Assembly (NCBI RefSeq): GCF_027409185.1
Contig: NC_084469.1
Coordinates: 102,983,835 to 103,047,834 of the forward strand
Direction of reading: 5' to 3'
DNA: 64,000 nucleotides
DNA from: Cynocephalus volans
Taxonomy: Eukaryota > Chordata > Mammalia > Dermoptera > Cynocephalidae
The notes under the pieces are model-generated. The model did not search any database, was not told where the DNA came from, and saw only the letters and a program-made list of their open reading frames with translations. Within the stretch, counting starts at the first letter, position 1; each line of letters begins with the position of its first letter. Positions 1-9,919 of the stretch are shown piece after piece. Both the position numbers and the translations under genes were made by a program.

Positions 1-1465
1 TTCCCCCTGCCCCCACCCATGGGGCCTTTTTTTGGAGGTGGGGGCTGGGAAATGAGGGGCTGAGGTCCCAGAAGGGATTTTATTTTTTGAATTTTAATTG
101 TAACGTTTTTAGAAAAAAGAAAAAAAAAAAAAAAAGATGAAACACAGCAACTGTAGATGCTCCCGTTCCTGGTTCCCATTTTCCACCTCCAGACCCCTCT
201 TCCCCACCACCCCCACTAATTCCAGGCTCAGTCTTCCAGCCTTTTCCACCTCTTCACCTGGGCCCAAGCAGGCATGGGGTCTCCTTCTGGGCTTCTGAAT
301 TTTGGAGGGTCTCCAGAATGCAGCCAGGAATAGCCATTCTGGTTGGGGCTGGGCATGGTTACTGCAGGAGGCCCCAGCTCCAGCCCCTCTCTGCCTTTCT
401 GCACCCCCCAAAAGTCTTCCACCTCATTTTGCACAACTCCAGCCATCCTGACTAGGGGCTCAGGGAGCCAGGAGGAGCTGTTCACTTTAGGATGCAGGGG
501 GTGGTATCCAAGGACATTCACACCACCAGCCTTGGAGCTGAGATGTGAGGAGGGCCTGACCCCCCTCCGCTTCCCATCCCTTGCCTCTTCCCCTTTGAGC
601 TCACTTTGAATTTTCCCTGTGTGGGGGGAGGGCTCTGATCTGCACACCCCGACCCCCCCACACTTCTTTCAGCTGCTTCTCCTCTTGTTTCTGCCTTAAT
701 GATTCCCATGGCCATAGGACAGGGGATCGCAGTGGCTCCCACCTGCACCTTGGTTGTGGAGGGGCCAGGCTCAGAGCTCCCATCCTGGGCACCCCCTCAC
801 CCCCAGCGTCCTCCTGACCCCCTTCCAGACTCTGCCTGTGGCTCCCAGCCCTTTGCCCTAGGAGGAAGCAATAACGGTGTACACCTTCGTCCCTCATCCT
901 GGGCAGCTTTTCCCACCCTGGCACCAAAGTAATTTCTCCGTGTCCCTACCTTGTTAAGTCTCTCCCTCTCCCCCAAGCTAGTCCCTGAGCAATATGACAG
1001 ACAGATGCAAGGCCATTTTTCTCCAAGCCATGGGGGACTGTTGGAAGGAAAGATTCCCTTTATCCCCACTCCTTACGCCCCTCAGCCTGGTTCTGCAGCT
1101 GGGCTGGGCTGGGCCTGTTTCATTCAGTAACCTCCATCCTGGGCTCCCTCTCCCCCAATTCTGAGCACACGGTACTGTAGCCCCCAGTCCCCCCCACAGC
1201 CTTCCATCTGTCTGTTCACCCCGGTGGGGAGTAACACTCCCTCCCACCCCCACGATGCTATACAGGGTTCATTTTTGTAGTGAAAGTCGTTTCTGTCCCG
1301 GCCGGTGACCAGAGTGGGCCTTTTCTTTCTTTTTTTTCTTTTCTTTCATTCTTTTTCTTTCTTAGCTACTTTTTTTTTTTTTTGTACATATTGTATGTAA
1401 GGTTGGTTTGTAAATTATTCTACAGAGGCAGAAAAAGGGAAAATAAACTTGCCCTTCCCTGGCTG
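1..1465 (+). other. PDE4A: 3' UTR of PDE4A (partial)
   Basis: This stretch has no credible coding frame and is pyrimidine-rich, with an A-tract at 114-135 and T/C-rich runs at 1318-1383. It ends in a canonical AATAAA at 1442-1447. I assign it to the terminal 3' UTR of PDE4A (cAMP-specific phosphodiesterase 4A) only because human gene order places PDE4A, on the plus strand, immediately before KEAP1. No PDE4A protein-coding sequence is visible; the stop codon must lie left of the window. Confidence 0.6.
1442..1447 (+). terminator. PDE4A: Poly(A) signal, probable PDE4A end
   Basis: AATAAA preceded by a T-rich stretch and TGTA-containing sequence (GTACATATTGTATGTAA), typical of upstream cleavage elements. 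Cleavage would be expected around 1460-1470. Confidence 0.6.
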
Positions 1466-2668
1466 ATCTAGTCGGGAAGGTGGGGAGGGGGGTCTCCCAG
1501 AGGGAGAGTCTCCATTCCTGCTGTATTATACAAACTGTACCATAGCCCCAGGAAAGTGTAGACTCACCATGGTTGTTTTACGAGAAGTCGTGTCATCGAT
1601 GGGGGCACAGGCTGGGCAGAGCCTGCCCCCTTCCCCTTCCCCAGAGCTGGGGGTGACTGGTGAGGTGCCCCCCGACCCCCAATCAGGGTTCCTCTCCCCA
1701 GGGTGGGTGCAGGACCCCCGTGAGCTCCTTGCGTGTTGTCCACTTTGATGATCAATCAATCGGTGCGTTGATCGATAAACAATCCTTCGATCTTGTCTCT
1801 AATTAAACCGAGGCTTTCACCGATGTTCCTGGCTGATGTGGCTCTATTCTCCATCTTGTTTATTAAGGTGACTCCTGCACTGTCTGCCTGGGTGGGGTAA
1901 GTGGGGGCGGGAGGTTGTTTGTAGATGGAATTAGACTCCCAGCCTGGACCAGGCCCTGGCACATGGGCTCTAGGTTATAAAAATGGAAGTTCAAGACTAC
2001 ACAGTCTTTCAAGGTCAACAGACACAGGTAAGCCTTGCTTCTCCCACTTAGAGCGCATCTGACACAACTCTTGGGTTCTTCTGGTACTTAGCAGTTAGTT
2101 CTGGAAAACTCAAGGGGGCCTGATGGACGATGCCTCTACCATCTGGCTACCAGGTTATAATAAAAGATCTCAGCCAAATTCTGCTGAGCAGACATTAACA
2201 GGCACAAAATAATGTATATCTGTAAGTTCCGTGAATTTCCACCGTTCAATCCATTTTGGTATGGCAACCTTCATATTACATTTTAAAAAGACAGGATTTT
2301 GTGTCATTTCCAGCCTATAAGCTTTACGGATATCAATCAGGCAAGCTGGATTTTCCAAATTAATGGCTGGACACAGATGATTCGGGATTGAAATTATGTT
2401 TTTCTAACCTGTTCATGCAAGTGAATCTCAGATATTTTAACCAATCCATGTATTTGAATACTGTTAATTTCACCCATGGGAGCCCATTTTCCAATGTTTA
2501 TTAGGCTAATTAACAAGCCCTTGGTTTCACCAATAAAAGGTTTCTGACATTCATTATGCTAATGAGCAAGACTTCTGGGTGTGTATAAGGATAGGGGTAG
2601 TGGATATGTTTGTGATGTGGATTTTCTGATTAGAATGCTGGCTGCCTCTGGGGTTTAATAAAACGAGA
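1466..2668. other. Unique spacer downstream of PDE4A
   Basis: No gene or recognised repeat was found. The segment 1735-1880 stands out: it keeps several CG dinucleotides in ATCGAT/TCGAT contexts, a short inverted repeat (ATCAA...TTGAT) and an AATTAAA at 1800-1806, in otherwise CpG-poor DNA. The rest is AT-rich and featureless. Confidence 0.4.
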
Positions 2669-2670
2669 TG

Positions 2671-2980
2671 CAGTCACCCCTCTGAATCTGCCAGTTCCAC
2701 ATCCACAGATTCAACCAACCCTAGATGGAAAATATTTGAAAACATAAAAATAAAACCAATACAATGATAAAAAATTATACAGTATAACCACTAGTTACAT
2801 AGCATTTACATAGTACTAGGCATTATAAGTAATCTAGAGATGATGTAAAGTATACGGGAGGATGTGTGTACGTTATAAGCTAATACTACAGCATTTTATA
2901 TGAGAGACTTGACCATCCTTGGATTTTTGTATCCGTGGGGGGTCCTGGGATCAATCCCCATGGTTACTGAGGGACGACTG
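2671..2980. mobile_element. Tigger-like (pogo-type) DNA transposon relic
   Basis: A non-coding element about 310 bp long with imperfect terminal inverted repeats. It begins CAGTCACCCCTC and ends GAGGGACGACTG, the reverse complement of CAGTCGTCCCTC. Internal sequence (ATCCACAGATTCAACCAACC; GGATTTTTGTATCCGTGGGG) resembles the common mammalian Tigger-derived MITEs. The flanking TA is not preserved. Confidence 0.6.
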
Positions 2981-3207
2981 TCCACACGTACATACACAGT
3001 GCTTAAGTGATTAGGCATAATAGGATCACTAGATGTATATAATCATGACACATGGGTGTTCTGAAACGAAATGAGGGCATCTCGGCTGGGCCTAAGGAAA
3101 GGTGACCCACCCATTCTGCCATTTGTCCCTAATCACCAGGGACCCTGGGTCTGTACCCCAGCTCTAGCTAGGTGACCTTGGGGGTGATCTCGCTGAGCTT
3201 CAGTTTT

Positions 3208-3390
3208 TTTGTTTTTTTTTTTTAATTTTATTTTGTCGATATACATTGTAGCTGATTATTGCTCCCCATCACCAAGACCTCCCTCCCTTCTCCCTCCCCC
3301 CCTCCCCCCCAACAATGTCCTTTCTGTTTGCTTGTCGTATCAACTTCAAATAATTGTGGTTGTTATATCTTCTTCCCCCCCCCCCCGGTT

Positions 3391-3425
<35 letters not shown>

Positions 3426-3690
3426 TTATATATTAATTTTTAGCTCCCACCAATAAGTGAGAACATGTGGTATTTCTCTTTCTGTGCCTGACTTGTTTCA
3501 CTTAATATAATTCTCTCAAGGTCCATCCATGTTGTTGCAAATGGCAGTATTTCATTCGTTTTTATAGCTGAGTAGTATTCCATTGTGTAGATGTACCACA
3601 TTTTCCGTATCCACTCATCTGATGATGGGCATTCGGGCTGGTTCCAACTCTTGGCTATTGTAAAGAGTGCTGCGATAAACAGTTTTTTAT
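3208..3690 (-). mobile_element. L1 3'-end fragment, antisense
   Basis: Starts with T-rich sequence and an L1 3'-UTR-like pyrimidine block (CCCTCCCCCC). It continues into text characteristic of antisense L1 ORF2 ends: gtgagaacatgtggtatt, cattgtgtagatgtaccacatttt, ctattgtaaagagtgctgcgataaac. An internal (GT)n run lies at 3396-3421. Confidence 0.75.
3396..3421. repeat. (GT)n microsatellite inside L1
   Basis: About 13 uninterrupted GT units following a C-run and T-run within the antisense L1 fragment. Confidence 0.9.
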
Positions 3691-3784
3691 CCTATGAAAT
3701 GAGGATAACAACAGTCCCAGACCTACAGCCTTGCTCTAGGGCGAGGCTGTCCAGTAAAACTTTCTACGATGATGGGAATATTCT

Positions 3785-3886
3785 TTTTTTTCTAGCGGCT
3801 GGCCAGCTGGCCGATATGGAGACTACACCCATGACCTTGGTGTTACAAGGCTGCACTCTAACCAGCTGAGCTAACCGGTCAGCCCT
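3785..3886 (-). mobile_element. tRNA-Ile SINE (CYN-like), inverted monomer
   Basis: Reverse-complement monomer with a T-run at its left end. It is flanked by a perfect 17-bp target-site duplication (3768-3784 and 3887-3903), so this is a cleanly delimited retroposition. Confidence 0.85.
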
Positions 3887-3903
3887 GATGATGGGAATAT
3901 TCT

Positions 3904-4126
3904 ACATCTGTGCTATCTAACAAGGTAGCCGCTGGCCATGCAACTGAGGGAATGGAGTTTTAATTTTCCTTTATGTGAAGTAGCCACAGTTAGCCAGGGG
4001 CTACTGTGTCAGACTGTGCTGTTTTGGAACTGAAGCCAGAGTTCACGTAAAGCATTTAATCTGTATAGAGTTCGCCTGCTTCACAGTAGCTGTAAGGATT
4101 ATCGGGGGTAAATATCGAGGGGGGCA
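3904..4126. other. Spacer, nothing recognised
   Basis: Low-information sequence between two SINEs. No ORF, repeat or motif that I can support. Confidence 0.4.
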
Positions 4127-4220
4127 GGAGGCTGGCTAGTTCAGTCGGTTCAAGTGCACCCTTGTAACACCAAGGGTGTTAGATCCCTGTCCCGGCCAGC
4201 TACAAAAAAAAAAAAAAAAA
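4127..4220 (+). mobile_element. tRNA-Ile SINE, forward monomer
   Basis: GGCTGGCTAGTTCAGTCGGTT at the A-box region through CCCGGCCAGC and a 17-base A tail. Anticodon-loop region diverged. Confidence 0.75.
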
Positions 4221-4960
4221 TGTAGATATCGTAGCTCAGAGGAGTGAGGGCCAGATTGGACCCAGAGGGGAGAAGCAAAGCTGGAAACTAGGTAGAAGTT
4301 TTCAGGGAATCTGAACTTTGTGCAAGAAGCAAAGAGGAGACACAGACATTGTCCCGAGGGTGTTTCAAAGGGAGGCAGAGTCAGGGAAAGGGCATTGGGC
4401 TGAGGGTCAGGAGACGATATACCAATCCCAGGCTGCAGGGGATAGTGGGTGGCCCTGGGGGAGGCTTCTAGCTCTGGGACTCAATTTACCCAAGTGTAGA
4501 AGAGTAAATATGATGTCCCAAACACCTGTTGTATTGGGATGAGGTGACAGGCAGAATGTGTGTCAAAGGGGGAGGGTGGCATGTGACTGCCAGCTGACTC
4601 TTTAAAATTCCCCGGGATAGGGAGTTCATCTTTCCTCAGGCAAAGGTGACCATGGACACTGGGGCACAGCAGCAAGGCCTGGTAATCTGAACAGGCCAGG
4701 GGGACCTGGGGAAGGGTTGGAGTCAGTTCATTCTCTGCAGCTGACATCAGCCATTTGCAGGCTGTGTGGTCTTGGGCAAATGGCCCCACCTCTCCCAGCC
4801 TTTTGAGGGCCCTGCCCTGTGCTAAACTTTTTAGGTGGATTATCTCATTGACCCTCCAGCTGTACTTGAGATATGTACTATCAGGGGCTCCCTTTTGCAG
4901 ATGAGGAAACTGAGGCCTGGGATGTGATCTCACGGTGTGGGGAAAATTCAGGGAAATAAG
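4221..4960. other. Spacer with MIR/L2-like debris
   Basis: 4735-4935 contains old MIR/L2-type text (gtgtggtcttgggcaaatggcc; gatgaggaaactgaggc). Otherwise no gene. A 150-codon antisense frame here is explained by this repeat debris. Confidence 0.5.
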
Positions 4961-4999
4961 ATACGGATTTTACTTCGACTAACGCCTGTTCAACAATGA

Positions 5000-5745
5000 C
5001 AGCTGCCCAGATTCTTTTATATTATTATTATGTCATGTGCATAAAACTGGGAGATATGGGTAATATTTCCCCCTCTTTAACAGCATAAAAATATAAGGAA
5101 GTACAAATTAAAATAAGAAACTCCTCCAATTTCACCTGTTAGTGAATAATAAAAACATGGGCCATCTTTGGGATAGGCAACGCACTTTCACAGCTCATTA
5201 GTGTTGGTGGAACTTGGCACATACAACTTTCCAAGAGTGGTTTGACAACATTTATCAAAAAAATAACAACCATGCATGCATTTTGACCCAGCCATCGTGG
5301 TTTGAAAACTATTTATCCTAAAGAAACAATTGGATGAATGCTTAAAGATACAAATGTGCAAATACGTAAAGTAAAAAATGCCCATACTGTATTCGTCAGA
5401 ATAGAAGAATTATTAGGAATCCATATGTCCAACATTAGGGAGTCATTAAATTACGCTCTACCTGTGTGGTGGGATAATACACAGACTTTAAAAACAATGA
5501 GGTGGATCTATATTTACTGTAACAATGAGATGTTCGCAGCAAGAAGAGCAAGTTTCAAAACGTTCTGCATTATATGACCCTACTAAAAAATATGTGCATA
5601 GAAAAGATTGTTCATCAAAATATTAACAGTGTTTCAACTGGTGTGATTAGAAGAGATCTGTTTTCTATCCTGTAGTCTTCGATATTTTCTGAATTCTTTG
5701 CAACGAGCATATTATTTTTATAATCAGAGGGAAAGTTAGTTTACT
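5000..5745 (+). mobile_element. Old L1 fragment, sense
   Basis: Diverged 3' L1 ORF2/UTR sequence: catatgtccaacattaggg, gtgggataatacacagac, caatgaggtggatctatatttactg. All are recognisable from older L1 subfamilies. No intact frame. Confidence 0.65.
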
Positions 5746-5799
5746 CGCATAACCGGGAAAGAAAAAACATCTGTTATTATCTGAGAGGCACAAAAGGGT

Positions 5800-5990
5800 G
5801 GTAAATCAGCACAGGGACTCTAGATTCAGCTTTCCTGGCTTCTGGTTCCACCTCTGCCAAAATAATAGCTGGGTTAGAGCAGGTTATGTACCTGCTCTGT
5901 GCCTCAGTTTCCTTCACTGTAAAATGCAAATAAAAATAGCTCAGGTTCACCGGGCCGTTACTATGTGCCAGGCACTGTTTGTTTTTCGTA
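5800..5990 (+). mobile_element. MIR SINE relic
   Basis: Core-SINE text such as gtgcctcagtttccttcactgtaaaatgcaaataa followed by tatgtgccaggcactgt. Confidence 0.7.
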
Positions 5991-6060
5991 AATTATCGTA
6001 TTATTCTCACAACAGCCCTATCAATTGATTATGATTATAAAATGGGTCGTAGGCATCAAT

Positions 6061-6360
6061 AAGCCCCGAAGGAGGGAGGGCTGCGAGCGCGAGTCCTCGA
6101 GCGCCCCCTAGAGTGGGACCAGGGGGTTACAGCAGGATCAGGAAGCGGCGCACGCACAGAACGGGTGGGAGGCGTGGCGTGGACGCGCGGGAGTTTTTTA
6201 CGCTCTACGATTGGCTGCCGTAGTCGTCATTGGCCGAGAAAACAGCCAATGAGGGGCGCGGCCGCTTTGCCTTTCGAACCCCAGGGCTGAGGGAGCCGAG
6301 GCGTTGCACAGCCTATGGCGCTCGGGTCGCAGCTGGTGCCAAGGCCCCCGAGGTGGGTGA
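6061..6360. promoter_or_regulatory. Isolated CpG island with three CCAAT boxes
   Basis: A roughly 300-bp CpG-rich block in a CpG-poor spacer. It carries inverted CCAAT boxes (GATTGGCT at 6209-6216; CATTGGCC near 6228) and a direct one (GCCAATGA near 6245). It also holds a CTCF-like GCGCCCCCTAGAG at about 6099 and several GCG-rich motifs. Downstream on the plus strand lies ATGGCGCTCGGG (6315) followed by a donor-like CCGAG|GTGGGT at 6352. No protein-coding gene is expected between PDE4A and KEAP1, so this could be an orphan promoter for a non-coding or unannotated transcript. Promoter activity is inferred from composition only. Confidence 0.5.
6097..6112 (-). promoter_or_regulatory. Candidate CTCF site
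   Basis: Reverse complement reads ACTCTAGGGGGCGCT, close to the CTCF core CCASYAGRKGGCRSY, with mismatches at the 5' edge. Motif match by eye only. Confidence 0.35.
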
Positions 6361-6716
6361 GGGGACCCTGGCGTCATTCCCCGCTTCCTGAGGGGACACC
6401 TGGCATCATCCCTTTTTCCTGAGAGTGACCAGAGCGGTTCCCACTTCCTTAAGGGGATCCTGGAGTCATCTGTCCTTCCTGAGGGGACCCTGGTGTCAGT
6501 TCCCTTTCCTGATGGGGCCCCACCATTGTGCTTTCTTTCTGCAGGAGACCTGGGCGTCATCCCCTCTTCCTGGGCGGACCCCATATTGTCCCTTCGTAAG
6601 AGGACCCCAGAGTCGCTCCCCTTCCTCAAGGCTCCCGAGCATTGTTCCTCCTTCCTGAGAGGGGCCTGGCATTGTCCCCCCAATTTGAGGCGGGCCCCCC
6701 CAGTTGGGGAGATTGG
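6359..6716. repeat. 30-bp minisatellite abutting CpG island
   Basis: About 12 degenerate head-to-tail copies of a unit approximated by gaggggaccctggcgtcatc + ccccttcct. Most units are 30 or 31 bp (e.g. 6390-6420, 6451-6480, 6481-6510, 6511-6540, 6541-6571). Because the period is close to a multiple of three, frames stay open through it on both strands, including a 200-codon minus-strand frame at 6198-6800. The array starts exactly where the CpG island ends. Confidence 0.8.
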
Positions 6717-7277
6717 GAAGGCAAGACTCAGCCCACCCTTTTTGAAGGGTGGGGGGATTTGAAACTGGGTGATAAAGGAACTCACCATGTCACATGTCAC
6801 ATGAAAAATCTTTTAAGGAACTGGGGCTGTTTCTCCTAAAATAGCCACAAGAAGGATCTAAAGCTGCCTTAAAATATTGATCAAGTGCTTTTCACAGTTC
6901 TTGACATCGTCAGCAGTTATTAAGTGATTGAATAAGTGCAGGGCTGTCAACTGGGACGGGTATGACTTTGTTCCACGAAGTTCCAAGAGATCTGATAGTA
7001 ACGTCAGGGGGAGATCGAAAGGGCTTCCTTATGCTGAACTGAAATCCTAACAGGCTGAGTAGGCCTACCCTTCCATAGGGCTGACAAAATCCACACCCTT
7101 GGAGAAACATCTGGAAGACCCGACCAATCCCATTCAATCCTACATGTGTTTATTGAACCACCATTGTGACCGAGAATTTGGCTACTCATTGTTCAAACAT
7201 GTGTGAAGCTCCTATTGTGAGCCAGTGTTGTATGTAGGTGTGGAAATAAAATGGTGAGCCAGACAGAATAAGAGCAT
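6717..7277. other. Spacer, nothing recognised
   Basis: No gene or repeat identified. Short minus-strand frames here show no recognisable domain. Confidence 0.4.
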
Positions 7278-7331
7278 GGGCTGGCCGGTTGGCTCAGCTG
7301 GTTAGAGCAAAGCCTTAAAAAAAAGAAAAAA
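7278..7331 (+). mobile_element. tRNA-Ile SINE, truncated forward
   Basis: GGGCTGGCCGGTTGGCTCAGCTGGTTAGAGCA followed abruptly by an A-rich tail; the 3' half is missing. Confidence 0.75.
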
Positions 7332-7349
7332 AGAATAAGAATAGAAGCA

Positions 7350-7440
7350 TCGGGTTGGCTCGTTAGCTCACTTGGTTAGAGCATGGTGCTGATAACAAGG
7401 GCTCAGATCCCCTTATCAGCCAGCCACCAAAAAAAAAAGA
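7350..7440 (+). mobile_element. tRNA-Ile SINE, forward monomer
   Basis: Full-length monomer ending in CAGCCAGCCACC plus A tail, immediately after the truncated copy at 7278. Confidence 0.8.
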
Positions 7441-7554
7441 ATAGAAGAAACATGGGGGAAGGGGAGATGGGGAGATGTTGGTCAAAGGGTGCAAAGTTTC
7501 AGTTATGCAAGAGGAACAAGCTCTAGGGATCTCCTGTACAACAGTGTTGCAGTG

Positions 7555-7925
7555 GGTTGAATGAACCCCCAAAGCCATTAAAACTTAATCGCCACTGTAA
7601 CTGTTGAGGGTGGGAAACCCAATCATGATAATTGAAAGGTGGGACCCTGAAGAACTGATTAGACTGTAAGGACCACGCTGTGGTTTATGGGTGTGGTTCT
7701 GAGGGCTTTAAAAGGGGAGCATGTGAGAGTCTCTCTCTCTCTCTCTCTCTCTGCTCAGCCATTCTTGCCATGTGACATCCTGCATTGCTGTAGAGTCATA
7801 TCACCAGGTGTGTTCCCTGGACTGTGGACTTCTCAACCTCTGAAACTGTAAGCAATAAATATTGTTTCTTTATAAATTACCCAGTTTCACATTTTGTTAT
7901 AAGCAATAGAAACAGATTAATACAA
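7555..7925 (+). mobile_element. MaLR-like solo LTR
   Basis: Contains the hallmark layout of mammalian MaLR LTRs: gggtgtggttctgagggcttt, gccatgtgacatcc, tcccTGGACTgTGGACTTctcaacct, AGCAATAAATattg, ttacccagtttcacattttgttataagcaa, ending acagattaatac. A (TC)n expansion interrupts it at 7729-7752. The same family recurs at 12541-12941. Confidence 0.75.
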
Positions 7926-8153
7926 ATGTGAATATAGTATACTTGAAATGTACACCCAAATCAGGTTTCTGAAGATACTTTTTATATTTTTGAGAAACTG
8001 GATTTTTAAAGTTTTTACAAAACTGTCATGATAATGGCAGTACTAAGACATTCATAATCATAATGATTACAATACACCTTACTGGATTGTTTCTACATAT
8101 GATTGTTTTTCTTAAACCCTACAAAAACAATTATTTAGAAATAGTGTTATACA
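7926..8153. other. AT-rich spacer
   Basis: No supported feature. Confidence 0.4.
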
Positions 8154-8250
8154 GGCCGGACCATGGCTCACTTGGGAGAGCGTGATGCTGACAACACCAA
8201 GTCAAGGGTTAAGATCCCCTTACCAGTCATCTTTAAAAAAAAAAAAAAAA
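8154..8250 (+). mobile_element. tRNA-Ile SINE, right-monomer type
   Basis: Forward copy with the degenerate B-box form (GGTTAAGATCCCC) and TTACCAGTCATCTTT before the A tail. That is the signature of the dimer's right half. Confidence 0.8.
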
Positions 8251-8477
8251 TGTGTTATACTTGTTAAAGAAACTTACCTATAATTTCAGTCTCACTAATG
8301 TAAAATATTGGGGCTTAAGTATATGATTCAATCATTATTACCTTTATAGTGTATTAGTGTATGCAGGGAAAATTTCATGCAAACTGCTGGAAAATTAAAT
8401 CTTATTACCAAAAAAAAAGAAAAGAAAAGAAATTTGCGAAGAGGGTAGATCTTTAAGTGTTCTTACCAAAATAATAA

Positions 8478-8596
8478 AAAAGAAAGAAAAAATGGTAACT
8501 ACATGAGGTGATGGAAATGTTAGCTTAATTGTGAATATTTTACAATGCATATGTATACCAAATCATCAAGTTGTACACTTTAATATATATAATATA
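8478..8596 (+). mobile_element. L1 3' end, sense
   Basis: acatgaggtgatggaaatgttagctt...atcatcaagttgtacacttt is the typical terminal text of older L1 3' UTRs. Confidence 0.65.
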
Positions 8597-8599
8597 TAT

Positions 8600-8686
8600 G
8601 TTTGGCAGCTGGCTGGTGGGGAGATCCAAACCCTTAACCTTGGTGTTATAACACTGCTCTAACCAATTGAGCTAACAGGACATCCT
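8600..8686 (-). mobile_element. tRNA-Ile SINE, inverted monomer
   Basis: GGCAGCTGGCTGGTGGGGAGATCCAAACCCTTAACCTTGGTG... through CAATTGAGCTAACAGGACATCC. Confidence 0.8.
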
Positions 8687-8699
8687 ATATATAAATTTT

Positions 8700-8910
8700 G
8701 GGGGCCAGCCCGTGGCTCACTCGGGAGAGTGCGGTGCTGATAACACCAAGGCCACGGGTTCGAATCCTGTATAGGGATGGCCGGTTGGCTCACTGGCTGA
8801 GCGTGGTGCTGACAACACCAAGCCAAGGGTTGAGATCCCATTACCAGTCATCTTTATACAGGAATAAAAATAAATAAATAAATAAAAATAAAAATAAATA
8901 AATTTTTTAG
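8700..8910 (+). mobile_element. tRNA-Ile SINE dimer, forward
   Basis: The left half (GGCCAGCCCGTGGCTCACTCGG...GGGTTCGAATCC) is joined through TGTATAGGGAT to a right half (GGCCGGTTGGCTCACTGGC...GGTTGAGATCCC). It ends in an (AAAT)n tail. Confidence 0.85.
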
Positions 8911-9254
8911 TGGCTTAAAACAATTTAAATATATTTGCTTTTGATACTGTGGGTTGGCAATTTATGTTAGGCTCAGATGATTAGTTGTCTACTCCATGTC
9001 CTGTTAGCTGGGCTCACTCATGCATTCTTAGTCACTAAGGAGGTCAGATGGGGCTTATTGGTCCTGGGTGGCTTCACTCACATTTCTGCTGGTTGGTATT
9101 GGCTGATGGCTGGGCCTCTCTCCATGTGGCCTGTCATCCTCCAGTAGGCTAGAGCAGGCTTCTTCACAGGTTGACAGACCCATCCTAAGAGGGAAGAACT
9201 GGAAGCTGTATTTATTAAGGCCTAATAAATAGCACAGTCTCCCTTCTGCCACAT

Positions 9255-9255
<1 letters not shown>

Positions 9256-9287
<32 letters not shown>

Positions 9288-9371
9288 TAACTGGCCAGTA
9301 TGGGGATGCAAACCCTTGACCTTGGTGTTATAACACCGTGCTCTAACCAACTGAGCTAACCCTGCAGTCCC
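9256..9371 (-). mobile_element. tRNA-Ile SINE, inverted monomer
   Basis: About 28-base T run followed by the inverted monomer. Terminal CCGGCCAGCCC changed to CCTGCAGTCCC. Confidence 0.8.
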
Positions 9372-9498
9372 AAACTTTCGCTTCCACCAAGTACCCACAT
9401 ATGTCAACAGAATTGGATAACGGCCTCTTTTCCCAGTTAAGTTTACAGGTTTATTATAAAGGAGACAACTCAGGAACAGCCAAATGGAAGAGATGGAG

Positions 9499-9559
9499 GG
9501 CTGGCCAGTTGCTCATTTGGTTAGAGCTCATTTGGTAACACCAAGGTCAAGGGTTCGGA
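9499..9559 (+). mobile_element. tRNA-Ile SINE, 3'-truncated
   Basis: GGGCTGGCCAGTTGCTCATTTGG through AAGGTCAAGGGTTCGG; no 3' end or A tail. Confidence 0.7.
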
Positions 9560-9644
9560 AGAGACAGGGCAAGGTATGGGGGCAAGTGTAGGGGGCTTTA
9601 ATGGGCTCACAGCACCTCAATGTGTTCACCAACTCAGAAGCTCC

Positions 9645-9739
9645 ATTTTTTTTGGACGGCTGGCCAGTATGGGAATCCAAACCTTTGACCTTGCTGTTGT
9701 AACACTGTGCTCTACCCAGCTGAGCTAACTGCCCAGCCC
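9645..9739 (-). mobile_element. tRNA-Ile SINE, inverted monomer
   Basis: GGACGGCTGGCCAGTATGGGAATCC... through GAGCTAACTGCCCAGCCC. Confidence 0.8.
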
Positions 9740-9750
9740 TATATGTACAA

Positions 9751-9919
9751 TTTTTTTTTTTTTAAAATATGACCAGTAAGGGGATCTTAACCCTTGACTT
9801 GGTGTTATCAGCACCACGTTCACCTAGTGAGCTAACCGGCCATCCCTATATGGGATCCGAACCCGTGGCCTTGGTGTTATCAGCACCGCACTCTCCTGAG
9901 TGAGCCACGGGCTGGCCCC
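9751..9919 (-). mobile_element. tRNA-Ile SINE dimer, inverted
   Basis: T run, then the reverse complement of the right half and then of the left half (GGATCCGAACCCGTGGCC...GAGCCACGGGCTGGCCCC). Confidence 0.85.

Noticed and set aside
4481-4933. 150-codon minus-strand frame
   Set aside because: Overlaps MIR/L2-type text and shows no recognisable domain.
8700-8860. tRNA-Ile-like sequences as functional tRNA genes
   Set aside because: Arms do not pair fully, the acceptor stem ends differ, copies carry A tails and target duplications and occur as dimers; they are SINEs.
9256-9919. Cluster of repeated 75-90 bp units as a CRISPR-like or satellite array
   Set aside because: Units lie in both orientations, each has its own T or A tail, and spacing is irregular; independent retroposon insertions explain it.
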